DNA of 64,000 nucleotides, from positions 52,693 to 116,692 of the forward strand of contig JBLZWL010000064.1 of assembly GCA_049194865.1 (NCBI GenBank), given 5' to 3'. The notes beneath the pieces were generated by a model. That model ran no database searches, was not told the origin of the DNA, and worked only from the letters and a program-made list of their open reading frames with translations. Source of the stretch: Myxococcus terminator_A (lineage in GTDB: Bacteria; Myxococcota; Myxococcia; Myxococcales; Myxococcaceae). Shown piece by piece: positions 18,204 to 27,715 of this stretch. Positions within the stretch are counted from its first letter, which is position 1. Each line of letters opens with the position of its first letter. The translations under genes were made by a program, and so were the position numbers.

Positions 18204-18247
18204 TGTGAAGCAGCCCCAACCCCCCGGACGTGAAGTGGAGGCAGCAC

Positions 18248-19864
18248 ATGGCGGAGACGGTTCTCGATGTGGCCATCGTCGGCGCGGGTGTGTCCGGCGT
18301 GTACTCGGGGTGGAGGCTGCTGACCCATGGCGGCGGCGCGGGGAGTGTCGCCGTGTTCGAGGCGAGCGGTCGCATCGGAGGGCGGCTGCTCTCCGTGTCC
18401 CCGCCGGGCATCCCCAACATGAAGGCCGAGCTGGGCGGCATGCGCATCCTCCCCGAGGTGCAGCCGCGGATCAGCGAGCTCTTGAAGCGACTCAACGAGG
18501 GCGCCTCCCCCGCGCAGCAAATCGAGACGTTCGCCTTCCCCGTCGACAAGCCCGCCAACATCGCCTTCCTGCGCGGCGTGCACCTGCGGCTCGCGGACTT
18601 CGCCGAGCACCCGGACAAGGTGCCCTATCGGCTCAACTTCCTGGAGCACGGCAAGACGGCGGGCAGCATCGTCCTCGATGCGCTGGAGCAGCTGGTCCCC
18701 GGCATCACCGCGAAGCACCTCACGGAGTACGAGCGCCGGGAGATGACGCGCACGGCGAGCTTCGCCGGCAAGCCGCTCCACGAGCAGGGCTTCTGGCAGG
18801 TGCTGGCCCGGGTCATCTCCGGCGAGGGCTACCAGCTCGCGCTCGACGCGGGCGGCTACGAGTCCACGCTCAACAACTGGAACGCCGCGGACGCCATCCC
18901 CTGGTACCTGTCCGACTTCGGCGTCGACTCCGCCTACTACGGCTTCAGGAACGGCTTCCAGCAGGTGCCGCTCGTCCTGGCGGAGCGCTTCAAGCAGGCC
19001 GGAGGAGCCCTGCACCTCAACAGCCAGCTCACCGGCTTCGACTGGAAGAACGGCCTGGCGGAGCTGCACTTCCAGGACGGCGCGCCGGTGCAGGCCAAGG
19101 CGCTCATCCTCGCGATGCCGCGCCGGGCCCTGGAGCTCATCACCCCCGGCAGCCCCTTCCTCCAGGACGAAGAGGTGGTGCGGCTGGTCGGCAGCGTCAC
19201 GCCGCAGCCGCTGTTCAAGCTGTTCACCACCTACAGCGACCCGTGGTGGAGGCCCGCGGGCGTGGAGGAGGGGCGCACCGTCACGGACCTGCCGGTGCGG
19301 CAGACGTACTACTGGCCCACCGACACCGGCGCGTCGGCCAAGAACGGGCCCGCGATGCTGATGGCCAGCTACGACGACGGACTCAACGCGGGCTTCTGGG
19401 ACAGCTTCCGTCCCAAGCGCGGCCTGGGCTGGCGCAAGGAGGCGCGCAACGTGCCCCGGCCCAAGCGCTTCGTCGGCGAGCGGGAGAAGGCCGGCCAGGG
19501 CAAGGAGATGGACCCCGAGTGGCTGGCCAACGAGGCCCCCGAGGCCATGGTGGCGGAGGTGCAGCGGCAGCTCGGCCTGGTGCACGGCCTCATGTACGTG
19601 CCGCCCGCGCTGGAGGCGAGCTTCCGGGACTGGGGCGATGACCCGTACGGCGGCGGCTGGAACAGCTGGAACATCGGCGTGAAGAGCTGGGAGGTGGTGG
19701 AGCGCATCGTCCAGCCGCAGGCCAACGTCCCCGTCTACATCTGCGGCGAGGCGTACTCCGACGCGCAGGGCTGGGTGGAAGGCGCCCTCCAGACGGCGGA
19801 CCTGATGCTCACCCGCCTGGGTGTCCCGCCGCTCGTCGCCGCGGGCCTGAAGCCCAGGGGCTGA
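18248..19864 (+). CDS. Flavin monoamine oxidase / L-amino acid oxidase family protein
   Basis: 538 residues from the ATG at 18248, preceded by GGAGG eight bases upstream; an earlier in-frame ATG at 18230 lacks such a site. The FAD-binding dinucleotide motif VAIVGAGVSGVYSGWRLL is at residues 8-25, followed by the GG-doublet region GRIGGRLLSV near 45. A C-terminal FAD contact is seen in VYICGEAYSDAQGWVEGALQ (residues about 495-514). The family oxidises amines or amino acids to imines with release of H2O2. The substrate is not predictable. No signal peptide is present, so it is cytoplasmic. It follows the TPP enzyme in a two-gene unit. Confidence 0.88.
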   Translation: MAETVLDVAIVGAGVSGVYSGWRLLTHGGGAGSVAVFEASGRIGGRLLSVSPPGIPNMKAELGGMRILPEVQPRISELLKRLNEGASPAQQIETFAFPVDKPANIAFLRGVHLRLADFAEHPDKVPYRLNFLEHGKTAGSIVLDALEQLVPGITAKHLTEYERREMTRTASFAGKPLHEQGFWQVLARVISGEGYQLALDAGGYESTLNNWNAADAIPWYLSDFGVDSAYYGFRNGFQQVPLVLAERFKQAGGALHLNSQLTGFDWKNGLAELHFQDGAPVQAKALILAMPRRALELITPGSPFLQDEEVVRLVGSVTPQPLFKLFTTYSDPWWRPAGVEEGRTVTDLPVRQTYYWPTDTGASAKNGPAMLMASYDDGLNAGFWDSFRPKRGLGWRKEARNVPRPKRFVGEREKAGQGKEMDPEWLANEAPEAMVAEVQRQLGLVHGLMYVPPALEASFRDWGDDPYGGGWNSWNIGVKSWEVVERIVQPQANVPVYICGEAYSDAQGWVEGALQTADLMLTRLGVPPLVAAGLKPRG

Positions 19865-19888
19865 CGCACGGCCCGCGTCCCGGAGCCC

Positions 19889-21970
19889 TCAGTGCCGTGG
19901 CGGCGGGTCGGGACTGTCGCTGGTGGGCTCGGGCGTCTCTCCGGCGGCCTGCGCGGCCTCACTTCCCGAGCCGCCCTGCGTCTGCGCGAGGAAGTCGTCC
20001 AACGCGCCCACGTCGATGGGCTTGCGGAACACGGCGTCCACCAGCGCCAGGTTGGCGCGGTTCTGCCCGCGCACGTCCATGCCGGTGACGATGGCGAGCA
20101 GCACGTGGGGTGACTTCCCGCGCAGCTCGCGCGCCAGCTCCCAGCCGCTCATCTCCGGCATCACCGCGTCCAGCAGGGCCGCGTCGAAGCGGCGCCGGTC
20201 CCACATGTCCAGCGCCACGCGAGGGTCGTGGGCCACCTGCACCTCGTAGCCCTCTTCCCCCAGCACCTCGGCCATCATCCGCGCGTTGTCCAGGTCGTCG
20301 TCCACCACCAGCACGCGGCGCGTCAGCTGGAAGCGCCGGGGCACTGCTGGCGCGGCCTTCGGCGCGCTCTCCGCGGGGCGCGTGGGCTCGTACGTCGACG
20401 ACTGCTCGTGGATGCGTGGCAGCCGCACCAGGAAGGCGGCGCCCTTCCCCGTCGTCGCGTTCTCCGCCGTCAGCTCGCCGCCCCAGCGCTGCACCTGCGC
20501 GCGCGCCACCGCGAGGTACAGCGAGAGCTGCGGCGCCCCGGGGTCCCTGCGCAGCGGGTCGAACAGGTGCGTGAGTTCCTCGGCCGCGTACGTCGGGCCC
20601 TCGTCCTGGATGCGCAAGGTGAGCCACTCCCGGCCCTCCGCGCGCGTCGCCAGCTTGAGGTGGCCACCCTCCTCCATCCGGTCCCGAGCCGCCAGCAGCA
20701 GGTTCACCACCAGCTCGCGGAAGAAGGCCGCGTCCGCGCGCACCGCGCCCGGGTCATGCAGGTCCAGCTCCACGTAGACCGGGTGCTCGCGCTGCTCCAG
20801 CTCGCCGCGCGCCAATTCGAGCGACTCGCGCACCGTCTGGTCCACCTTCACTTCGACAGGCCGCTCCTCGGTGCGCTGGACGTTGAATTCTTGAAGCCGC
20901 GCCACCAGTTCGCCAATCTGCTGCACCGTCTTGTCGAGTGCGTCCAGGTGCTCGGGCTTGTACTCGCGCTGGAGCAGGGTGATGCGCAGGCGCAGCACGT
21001 TGAGGAAGTTGTTGAGCGCGTGCGCCGCGCCGCCCGCGAGCTGGCCCAGCGCCTGCTGGCGGGTGCGCTGGAGCAGCCGCCCCTGGAGCCGGCGCAGCTC
21101 GCCATAGGCGCTCTCCAGGGCCTTGGTCTTGTTCGCGGACTCGGTGCGGTCGGTGAAGGTCTGGATGGCGCCGGCCAGCTCGCCCTCCTCCTCCCAGACG
21201 GGCGAGGCGCTCATCTCCAGCGTCACCTCGCCGCCGCCGGGACGCTCCACCACCATCATCACCCCGCGCACCGGGCCCTGCTCCTTGAGCGCGCGCACGA
21301 AGGGCATGTCGGCGACCTTGAAGGGCTCGCCCGTCACGTGCCGGGCGTTCACCTGCGTGAGCACCGGGGACACGGTATTCGCCGCGCGCCCGCCCACCAC
21401 CGCGCGCATCGGCACGCCCATCAGCCGGCTCACCGGCGGCGTGGCGAAGGACACGGTGCCGTCCACTTCGGCCAGGAGGATGCCCACGTCCACGTGGTTG
21501 AGCACCGACTCCATCACCGCCGCCTCGCGGAAGCGCACCTCCTCCGTCTTCAGGATGCGCGCGTAGGACGCCTGCGCCGCGGCGTCCCCTTCCCACACCA
21601 GCTCCGAGATGAGGCCGGCGACCTCCGGCTCAATCAGCCCGCCGTGGTGGCGCGCGTAGACGTGCAGCAGCACCGACTCGAGGGACTTGAACTCGCGCGT
21701 CAGGTCCTCGGGCTCGAAGTTCTGCGTGTACCGGTCCGCGCCGTGGGAGCGGGCGACCTCCGGCCACAGGCGCACCGCGTCCTCGCCCCGGTCCTTGAGC
21801 AGGCGCGCCATCTCGCTCACCAGTCTCCGCAGCGGGGCACGCAAGTCCCTGCCCGGAATCTCCACCTCGTAGACTTCCGCGCGCAGGCGCTTGGCCCACA
21901 GGCGCGTCACGCGCTCCTGCTCTCCCTGGAGCAGCTCCGACAGGGCTTCGATGGGATTGATTCGGGCCAC
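19889..21970 (-). CDS. Hybrid sensor histidine kinase with C-terminal receiver
   Basis: About 693 residues with a GTG start at 21970 (weak ribosome site, start uncertain). An N-terminal helical region of about 160 residues contains no membrane segment. A PAS-like domain follows (VMESVLNHVDVGILLAEVDG, residues about 170-290). The H-box is near residue 315 as GGAAHALNNFLNVLRLR. The ATPase has a divergent N-box (FFRELVVNLLLAARDRM) and a degraded G1 (DEGPTYAAEEL). The receiver at about 553-675 has RVLVVDDDLDN, the phosphoacceptor in LLDAVMP and a late FRKPID lysine. The weak ATPase motifs raise doubt about full kinase activity. It is probably soluble and cytoplasmic. It is divergent from the DUF2270 gene. 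Confidence 0.85.
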   Translation of the reverse strand: MARINPIEALSELLQGEQERVTRLWAKRLRAEVYEVEIPGRDLRAPLRRLVSEMARLLKDRGEDAVRLWPEVARSHGADRYTQNFEPEDLTREFKSLESVLLHVYARHHGGLIEPEVAGLISELVWEGDAAAQASYARILKTEEVRFREAAVMESVLNHVDVGILLAEVDGTVSFATPPVSRLMGVPMRAVVGGRAANTVSPVLTQVNARHVTGEPFKVADMPFVRALKEQGPVRGVMMVVERPGGGEVTLEMSASPVWEEEGELAGAIQTFTDRTESANKTKALESAYGELRRLQGRLLQRTRQQALGQLAGGAAHALNNFLNVLRLRITLLQREYKPEHLDALDKTVQQIGELVARLQEFNVQRTEERPVEVKVDQTVRESLELARGELEQREHPVYVELDLHDPGAVRADAAFFRELVVNLLLAARDRMEEGGHLKLATRAEGREWLTLRIQDEGPTYAAEELTHLFDPLRRDPGAPQLSLYLAVARAQVQRWGGELTAENATTGKGAAFLVRLPRIHEQSSTYEPTRPAESAPKAAPAVPRRFQLTRRVLVVDDDLDNARMMAEVLGEEGYEVQVAHDPRVALDMWDRRRFDAALLDAVMPEMSGWELARELRGKSPHVLLAIVTGMDVRGQNRANLALVDAVFRKPIDVGALDDFLAQTQGGSGSEAAQAAGETPEPTSDSPDPPPRH

Positions 21971-22193
21971 GCTCAAGTCGCCAAGGTGGGCACGCCCGCC
22001 CGCCATGGCCACCCGTGCCCCCGCCTGGACGCCCGCTCCCGAGGCACGATGCCAGGGTGCGAGCCCGGTTGAAGCAAGGCCGCCTGCTCGCCCACCAGGG
22101 GGCCGGTGCATCCACGCGGGCATGGAGGCCGGGGGCGAACAGCCGGACGAGCCATTGCATCGACCCGTGGCCCGGCCCACCTTCCGGGAACGG

Positions 22194-22970
22194 ATGCCCC
22201 TCAACGAGCCCATCAAGAACGATTTGCTGGAGTCGCCCTGGCTGTCGCAGCAGGCCATGGCGCAGCTCTTCCGGGGCGAGCTGAGCCGCTCCGACACCTG
22301 GCGCACGCGCCTGGACACGACGACGAACTGGGCGCTGACGACGACGGCGGCCGTCATCTCCTTCGGCTTCGCGACGCCGCAGAGCTCGCACGTCACCTTC
22401 CTCGTCGGCATCTGGATGGTGGTGTCGTTCCTGCTCGTCGAGGCGCGCAGGTACCGCTACTACGACTTGTGGAATCGCCGCGTGCGCCTCTTGGAGGACG
22501 GCTGGTGGGCCCCGATGCTGCGCCGCGAGCCGGTGGACCCGGACGCCCTGCGCGAGCTGGCGGTGGAGATGTCCCGCCCGCAGATTCAGCTCTCGCTGCT
22601 GTCGGCCATCTCCACGCGGCTCAACCGCACCTATGGGCCCATCCTGATGGTCCTGTTGGTGACGTGGTTCTTCAAGGTCTACAGCCACCCGAAGCCCCCG
22701 GTGGACTTCCTGGAGTTCGTCACCCGGGCGCATGTGGCGTGGATTCCAGGGCCCATCGTCATGTTGATTCTGGTGTTCATCACCATCGCCGCGACCTACC
22801 TGTTCATCTCCTCGTTCTTCATCCGGGCCCCGCTGGGGGAGCTGAGGACCCGCCCCCGGGGGCGACGCGCCGCGCTGTGGGAGTCGTTCTACCGGCCCTA
22901 CGCCATCCGGAAGCGCCACCGGCCCACCCGGCGGCCCGCTCGGCGGCCAGACTCGGCGTCCGAGCACTGA
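22194..22970 (+). CDS. DUF2270 predicted integral membrane protein
   Basis: 258 residues from the ATG at 22194; an upstream in-frame ATG at 22122 would add 24 residues with less typical codon use. Two pairs of hydrophobic segments are visible: WALTTTAAVISFGF with TFLVGIWMVVSFLLV near residues 46-83, and ILMVLLVTWFFKVY with IVMLILVFITIAATYLFISS near 150-210. The motif EARRYRYYDLWNRRVRLLE between them is characteristic of DUF2270. The C-terminus is basic. Function is unknown. It is divergent from the hybrid kinase, with a 223-bp gap in which I see nothing else. Confidence 0.75.
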   Translation: MPLNEPIKNDLLESPWLSQQAMAQLFRGELSRSDTWRTRLDTTTNWALTTTAAVISFGFATPQSSHVTFLVGIWMVVSFLLVEARRYRYYDLWNRRVRLLEDGWWAPMLRREPVDPDALRELAVEMSRPQIQLSLLSAISTRLNRTYGPILMVLLVTWFFKVYSHPKPPVDFLEFVTRAHVAWIPGPIVMLILVFITIAATYLFISSFFIRAPLGELRTRPRGRRAALWESFYRPYAIRKRHRPTRRPARRPDSASEH

Positions 22971-23095
22971 GGGCCCGGGGCGGCCCCAGGAGGCCTTGGG
23001 CGGGGGGCCTGGCTCATGGACCCCATGCCTGGCCCTGTACGCCCGTCGTTTTCGTCCTTTCGGGTCCAGGGGTTTTATGCTGTGAATCCGCACCC

Positions 23096-24100
23096 ATGGC
23101 GAACACGCGCACTGTCACTGTCATCAATGGAGACGGCATCGGCCCCGAGGTGATGGCGGCCACCATCCGCGTCCTCGAGGCGCTCAAGGTTCCGCTCGAG
23201 TTCGAGCACAAGGACGCGGGCGCGGAGGTGGTGGCCAAGTACGGCACCAACCTGCCGCACGAGACGGTGGAAGCGGTGCTGCGCAGCGGCGTCGCGCTGA
23301 AGGGCCCCACGGGCACGGTGGTGGGCGGCGGTCTGCCCTCCGCGAACGTGGGTCTGCGCAAGCGGCTGGATTTGTACTCGTCGCTGCGGCCCGTGAAGAG
23401 CGTGAAGAACGTGAAGACGCGCTACGAGGACGTGGACCTCATCGTGGTGCGTGAGAATACGGAGAGCCTCTACGCCGGCCTGGAGCACATCATCGTCCCG
23501 GGCGTGGTGGAGTCGCTGAAGATCATCACCGAGAAGGCGTCCACGCGGATTGCCCGGTTCGGCTTCGAGTACGCCAAGAAGCACGGTCGCAAGAAGGTGA
23601 CCGGCGTGCACAAGGCGAACATCATGAAGCTGTCGGACGGTCTGTTCCTGGACTGCTGCCGCAAGGTGGGCCGTGAGTATCCGGAGATCCAGTATGAGGA
23701 AGTCATCGTCGACAACCTCTGTATGCAGTTGGTGAGGGACCCGACGCGCTTCGACGTGATGGTGCTGGAGAACCTCTACGGCGACATCGTGAGCGACCTG
23801 TGCGCGGGTCTGGTGGGCGGCCTGGGCATGGTGCCTGGCGCGAACATCGGCGAGCGCACGGCGGTCTTCGAGGCGGTCCACGGCACGGCGCCGGACATCG
23901 CGGGCAAGGGCATCGCGAACCCCACCGCGCTGATGATGTCGGCGGTGATGATGCTGGACTACCTCGACATGGGCGAAGAGGCCCGCCGCATGGAGAACGC
24001 CCTCCACAAGGTCTACGGTGAGGGGAAGATCCGCACCGGCGACCTCGGTGGCAGCGCGACGACGCGCGAGTTCACGGACGCGCTCATCGCGGCGCTGTAG
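23096..24100 (+). CDS. Isocitrate/isopropylmalate dehydrogenase family protein (NAD-type isocitrate dehydrogenase likely)
   Basis: 334 residues, the length of single-domain beta-decarboxylating dehydrogenases. Motifs seen: VINGDGIGPEVM near residue 8, the substrate loop VRENTESLYAGLEH near 118, a basic cluster around KVTGVHKANIMKLSDGLF near 165-185, the metal site DNLCMQLVRDP...LYGDIVSDLCAGLVG near 205-245 and the nucleotide loop EAVHGTAPDIAGKGIANP near 260. NTES in the substrate loop favours NAD-dependent isocitrate dehydrogenase of the TCA cycle over LeuB. The gene is followed 28 bp later by a strong intrinsic terminator. Confidence 0.9.
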   Translation: MANTRTVTVINGDGIGPEVMAATIRVLEALKVPLEFEHKDAGAEVVAKYGTNLPHETVEAVLRSGVALKGPTGTVVGGGLPSANVGLRKRLDLYSSLRPVKSVKNVKTRYEDVDLIVVRENTESLYAGLEHIIVPGVVESLKIITEKASTRIARFGFEYAKKHGRKKVTGVHKANIMKLSDGLFLDCCRKVGREYPEIQYEEVIVDNLCMQLVRDPTRFDVMVLENLYGDIVSDLCAGLVGGLGMVPGANIGERTAVFEAVHGTAPDIAGKGIANPTALMMSAVMMLDYLDMGEEARRMENALHKVYGEGKIRTGDLGGSATTREFTDALIAAL

Positions 24101-24128
24101 TCGGTTCGACGGTCCACTCCGTCACTTG

Positions 24129-24163
24129 AGCCCGGGTTGCCTCTTGAGGCGCCCGGGCTTTTT
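24129..24163 (+). terminator. Intrinsic terminator after the dehydrogenase
   Basis: An AGCCCGGG / CCCGGGCT stem (24129-24136 with 24152-24159) encloses a second GCCTC/GAGGC stem and runs into five T residues. It is placed 28 bp after the stop codon. Read in reverse it also lies just past the convergent immunity gene. Confidence 0.85.
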
Positions 24164-24182
24164 CGTGGCCGGACTCGAAGAG

Positions 24183-25517
24183 TCAGGCCTGGTGCCGCTC
24201 CACCGCCCGGAAGAACTGCGTGAGCGAGTAGTCCAGCAGGGACTGGCTGGACTGCATGTAGCGGCGAGCGCGGAGGAAGGGCAGCCAGACGAGCTTGCCG
24301 ACGCGCACCTGGGACTCCTCCAGTTTCTGCCGGGGTACCCACGTCCCGCCCAGCCGCCGCACCAGCAGGCCACCCAGGTAGGCTCCCAGAGCCGGAGCGG
24401 TGTGCTTGTCGATGAGGTCCCGCGTGTACCTCTCTGGAAAGTCCTCCCTCCAGAAGTAGAAGTCGAGGTCCGTGAGGGACTCGGGCGTCTCGTTCATGAT
24501 GGAGGGCACCTTGGTATGCAGTGCCGCCACGAGGCCTTCGGTCAGGCCAGCGTAGTCACCGAGAAGGCGCTCCGGATTCTCCACGTCCGATGGCAGGGCG
24601 ACAGGAAGCCACTCCTCCGGCTCGGGTGGCCGGAAGGCGTTGAGCTCCGCGACCTTCCGCTGACGTTCGCTGATGGCGAACTCGTCCGGCAGTCGTGCGA
24701 GGAGCGGCGCCAGGTCCGGGTGGAAGCGCGGTTCCACAGGAGCAAGCACGACACTGCGCTCACGCAGCGTGCTCAGCACCGTGTCGAAGTCGAGGTCTGG
24801 CCGCAGGTGAACATGGACACGGGCCTGGGCGACACGCGCATCGTCACTCGCGAAGTCGGCGGCGATGGGGCGCAGCACCACGAGGACGGAGCCGTTCGGA
24901 AGTTCCTCCACGAGGTGCGCCGGGGTCGTCAGCATCCTCTCGCGGCCTACCTTCTCCACCAGCTTCGGACCGAAGACATTGAGCCAGGAGATTTCGTAGA
25001 TGCTATCGAACCCGTCTCGATAAACAGTCTCATCATCCCGGCCAAAGCTGGGAGCACCCGACAGTTGATCATCGGCCATGCTGTGAGCCGATGCATGGGA
25101 GGCCGGGTAGCGCAGGGCCCACGCGCGAACCATCTTCACGAATCGACCACACACCTCGCCCCCAGCAAAGAGCGGGAGTGAGTTGATAAAGATTGAGACA
25201 CCCAGTTTTGAAGACAGCGGAGAGAGCTGAAGCCTGAGCGTCATATCCAGCGCGGGCTCTTGCGTTCGATAAAGACCGACAGTCGCGGTCCTCTCCCTGC
25301 GCTTCTCCTCGAAAGCCTTCCAGACGGCGTCCCTGGAATACTTGCGGTCATGCTTCCCCCCAACGACATCTGGCATCCACTCGCCCGCCTGCGCCTCCAA
25401 GGCATCGAAGAGGGGTCCCAACTCATCCTCAACGGGAGCCGCACCACTGAACGTCGCCTCGAACGAAAGCATGAGACAGTCCGCCGCCCTCGACTCCCAC
25501 AGGTTCAGATGCCTCAT
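24183..25517 (-). CDS. Immunity protein, Imm52-like
   Basis: 444 residues starting MRHLNLWESRAADCLMLSFE. No signal or membrane segment. The body has alternating beta and helical stretches and resembles the Imm52 immunity family, which I recall as a partner of Tox-REase-5 toxins; this is recognition from memory, not a search. The start ATG at 25517 overlaps the stop of the upstream lipoprotein toxin as ATGA, a coupling typical of toxin-immunity pairs. It should bind the nuclease-like domain of that toxin in the cytoplasm. Confidence 0.7.
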   Translation of the reverse strand: MRHLNLWESRAADCLMLSFEATFSGAAPVEDELGPLFDALEAQAGEWMPDVVGGKHDRKYSRDAVWKAFEEKRRERTATVGLYRTQEPALDMTLRLQLSPLSSKLGVSIFINSLPLFAGGEVCGRFVKMVRAWALRYPASHASAHSMADDQLSGAPSFGRDDETVYRDGFDSIYEISWLNVFGPKLVEKVGRERMLTTPAHLVEELPNGSVLVVLRPIAADFASDDARVAQARVHVHLRPDLDFDTVLSTLRERSVVLAPVEPRFHPDLAPLLARLPDEFAISERQRKVAELNAFRPPEPEEWLPVALPSDVENPERLLGDYAGLTEGLVAALHTKVPSIMNETPESLTDLDFYFWREDFPERYTRDLIDKHTAPALGAYLGGLLVRRLGGTWVPRQKLEESQVRVGKLVWLPFLRARRYMQSSQSLLDYSLTQFFRAVERHQA

Positions 25518-27715
25518 TGAAACCCCACCTCCACTCCCTGAACCGCGTGACGAGTGCCATTCAAGGCTTGCTGCAAGACTCTAATGTCCCTGGGTTTGAA
25601 CTTTCCACCTTCATAAATCAGGCGAATCCTTTGAACCCGCGCATCCATCTGCATGCCAGGCCGGCGGATGCTCAGTGTCTCGCCGTAATATCTCAGGGCG
25701 TTGCTTGCGTCCGTGGTCATCTGGCCTTCGAGTGCACTTGATTCCATTCGCGAGAAATCCCGGCTCTTGAAGCTGAAGGTCTCCACGCGAGGAGACCCGC
25801 CGGGAGAGGGCCGCGCCTCGATGACGAGAACATCCGCGAACCGCAGGTCCGACTTGGTCACGCCCACATGCGTCTCGATGCGCGGCTGCTCGAAGTCCCT
25901 GAGCCACCGCCGCTGCGCCCTCGGCAGGGCCGCATCCGCCTCCAGGAGGACGACCATGTCCCGCTCGAAGGCGAGGCCCCGGGCAAACAGGTCGCGCACG
26001 GACTGGTAGCCGGCCCACGGCAGCGGTCCCTTGGATGCCGCTCCCTGCTCGATTTCGGTGGCCCGCTTCTCCAGGTAGGACAGGTAGTCGGGCCAGAGTG
26101 GGTGCGCTGCGGCACCAGGAGGCGCGGCGCTCAAGAGCGCCTCGCGGTGCTTCTTCAGGGCTGCCACGTCCGTCGGCAAGCGGGCCCCTCCAGCCTCGGC
26201 TTCCACCTGTCGGAACTTCGCCTCCGCCACCTCGGCGGGGAGGCCGGATGACTCGGGAGGCAGAGAGGGCCTGCCGCTGCTCTTCCCTGCTCCACCCCTC
26301 GTTGGCGTGGCCCTCGCGGGCTCTTTGTACCGCACCGCCAGCGTGGCCTGCGCTTGAGCCGGATTGCCTCGTGCCTCATGAAGGGCCAGCGCTCCGGCCT
26401 CGCCCCACTCCGCCACCAGGAGCGCCGCCTCCCGACTCTGCTGGACGTGGCGGGCCAACTCCCCCACGGCGCTCGCCCCCGCCCGCGCCTCCAACCTGTC
26501 GAGCACGGCCGTCAGCGCTTCCACGCGAGACACCGTCGCATGGAGCCGTGTCCTCTCCTGTCTGGCGGGGCCAGCTTCGCGAAAGCCGCGCGCGCCCTTG
26601 CCTCCCGTGTACAGGCCCACCATGAGGGCCGCGGGCGCCAGCTGCCGCGTGGCCTCCTCGTACTCTCCCTTCGTCAGGGAAGCTCCGCCGTGCGCCGTCC
26701 CGGCCGCCAGGGAGTAGAAGCCCAGCGGCACGCCGAAGGTGAGGTGGTCGAAGGCCGCCAAGGCTACGTTGCCCGGCGCGAAGGCCCCCAGGTACTGCGC
26801 CTTCTCCACCTCCCAGTACGCCTCGCGGTAGACAGGCGGTAACTGCTGAGGAAGCGACGAGGCCCCTACGCTTCGGCTCCCACCCACCAGGGGAATCGAG
26901 GAGGCGACGTCATCCGTGGCCCTGCTCAACCCGCGTGCGACGTCGCTGGCGCGGAAGTCCCTCTCCGGGAAATCGTCCAGGCCGAGCCCCCTCTGCTGGA
27001 GCTCCGCGCGGACGACTTCCATTCCACCCAGAGCGCGCTTCAGCAGTTTGTCCTCGGCCAGCAGGCGCAGCACGTCCCGCATCTCGTCGTCGAAGGCCGT
27101 GTGGAGGACGAAGAGGGCGAGGACTTCCGCCTGGCCCGGCCCGTACTTCTCGGCGGCGGTGGCGAGGAAGACGACGCGCTGCTTGAGGAGAACCCTGGCT
27201 GCCTTGGTCTCCAACGGGCCCAGGGCGCCCAGCCGGACTGCATTCCAGGCCGAGAGGCTTTCCACCAGCCGGGCCATGTCCAGCGTGCGCTGCAAGGCCA
27301 GGAAAGCCGCTGGAGTCGTGCATGCCAGGAAGGGCGCCAGCACCTGCTCGTCCGTGGACAAGCGCGGCCAACCCGAGGGTACCTCTCCGCAGGCGCCGGA
27401 CAAGACATCGACGACAGGCAAGGCCGCCATCTCACCTCCGCCTACGCCCGCCTCAAAGGCAACCAACGGGCCTCGACGAAAGTGCAACGGGGGCTCGACC
27501 TCACCCGCCACAGGGGACGAGTCGTCAAGCGAGTCGTCCTCTGGAAGGCTCGCGACAGCACTGTCCCCCAACGCCGACGTGAGCATTCGGCCCGAGAAGG
27601 ACGAGAGGGAGTCCCCTGGGCCAGCCCTCGTCGGCTGCGAGGCACATCCCGCAGTGAGAAACGCCAGGGCCAGCGCCAGGACAACGCCGCTGAGTCGCCG
27701 CCGATGAGCGCGCAT
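25514..27715 (-). CDS. Lipoprotein polymorphic toxin with C-terminal nuclease-like domain (SitA-like)
   Basis: 733 residues. Residues 1-25 are a type II signal peptide with lipobox LTAGC (Cys near residue 24). A long helical middle follows, including a hydrophobic patch (LGFYSLAAGTAHGGASLTKG near 355-375) and a low-complexity linker of Gly, Pro and Ser near 490. The last 130 residues look like a PD-(D/E)xK nuclease: an Asp in SDLRFADVLVIEA, then VETFSFKSRD as the ExxxK-like element, consistent with Tox-REase-5. The immunity gene overlaps its stop. In Myxococcus xanthus, SitA lipoprotein toxins move between kin by TraA/B outer-membrane exchange; assignment to that mode here rests on the lipobox and operon layout. 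Confidence 0.78.
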   Translation of the reverse strand: MRAHRRRLSGVVLALALAFLTAGCASQPTRAGPGDSLSSFSGRMLTSALGDSAVASLPEDDSLDDSSPVAGEVEPPLHFRRGPLVAFEAGVGGGEMAALPVVDVLSGACGEVPSGWPRLSTDEQVLAPFLACTTPAAFLALQRTLDMARLVESLSAWNAVRLGALGPLETKAARVLLKQRVVFLATAAEKYGPGQAEVLALFVLHTAFDDEMRDVLRLLAEDKLLKRALGGMEVVRAELQQRGLGLDDFPERDFRASDVARGLSRATDDVASSIPLVGGSRSVGASSLPQQLPPVYREAYWEVEKAQYLGAFAPGNVALAAFDHLTFGVPLGFYSLAAGTAHGGASLTKGEYEEATRQLAPAALMVGLYTGGKGARGFREAGPARQERTRLHATVSRVEALTAVLDRLEARAGASAVGELARHVQQSREAALLVAEWGEAGALALHEARGNPAQAQATLAVRYKEPARATPTRGGAGKSSGRPSLPPESSGLPAEVAEAKFRQVEAEAGGARLPTDVAALKKHREALLSAAPPGAAAHPLWPDYLSYLEKRATEIEQGAASKGPLPWAGYQSVRDLFARGLAFERDMVVLLEADAALPRAQRRWLRDFEQPRIETHVGVTKSDLRFADVLVIEARPSPGGSPRVETFSFKSRDFSRMESSALEGQMTTDASNALRYYGETLSIRRPGMQMDARVQRIRLIYEGGKFKPRDIRVLQQALNGTRHAVQGVEVGFQ

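Noticed and set aside
24101..24128. GGTTCGACGG near the dehydrogenase stop as a tRNA T-arm.
   Set aside because: No cloverleaf can be built around it; it is intergenic sequence before the terminator.
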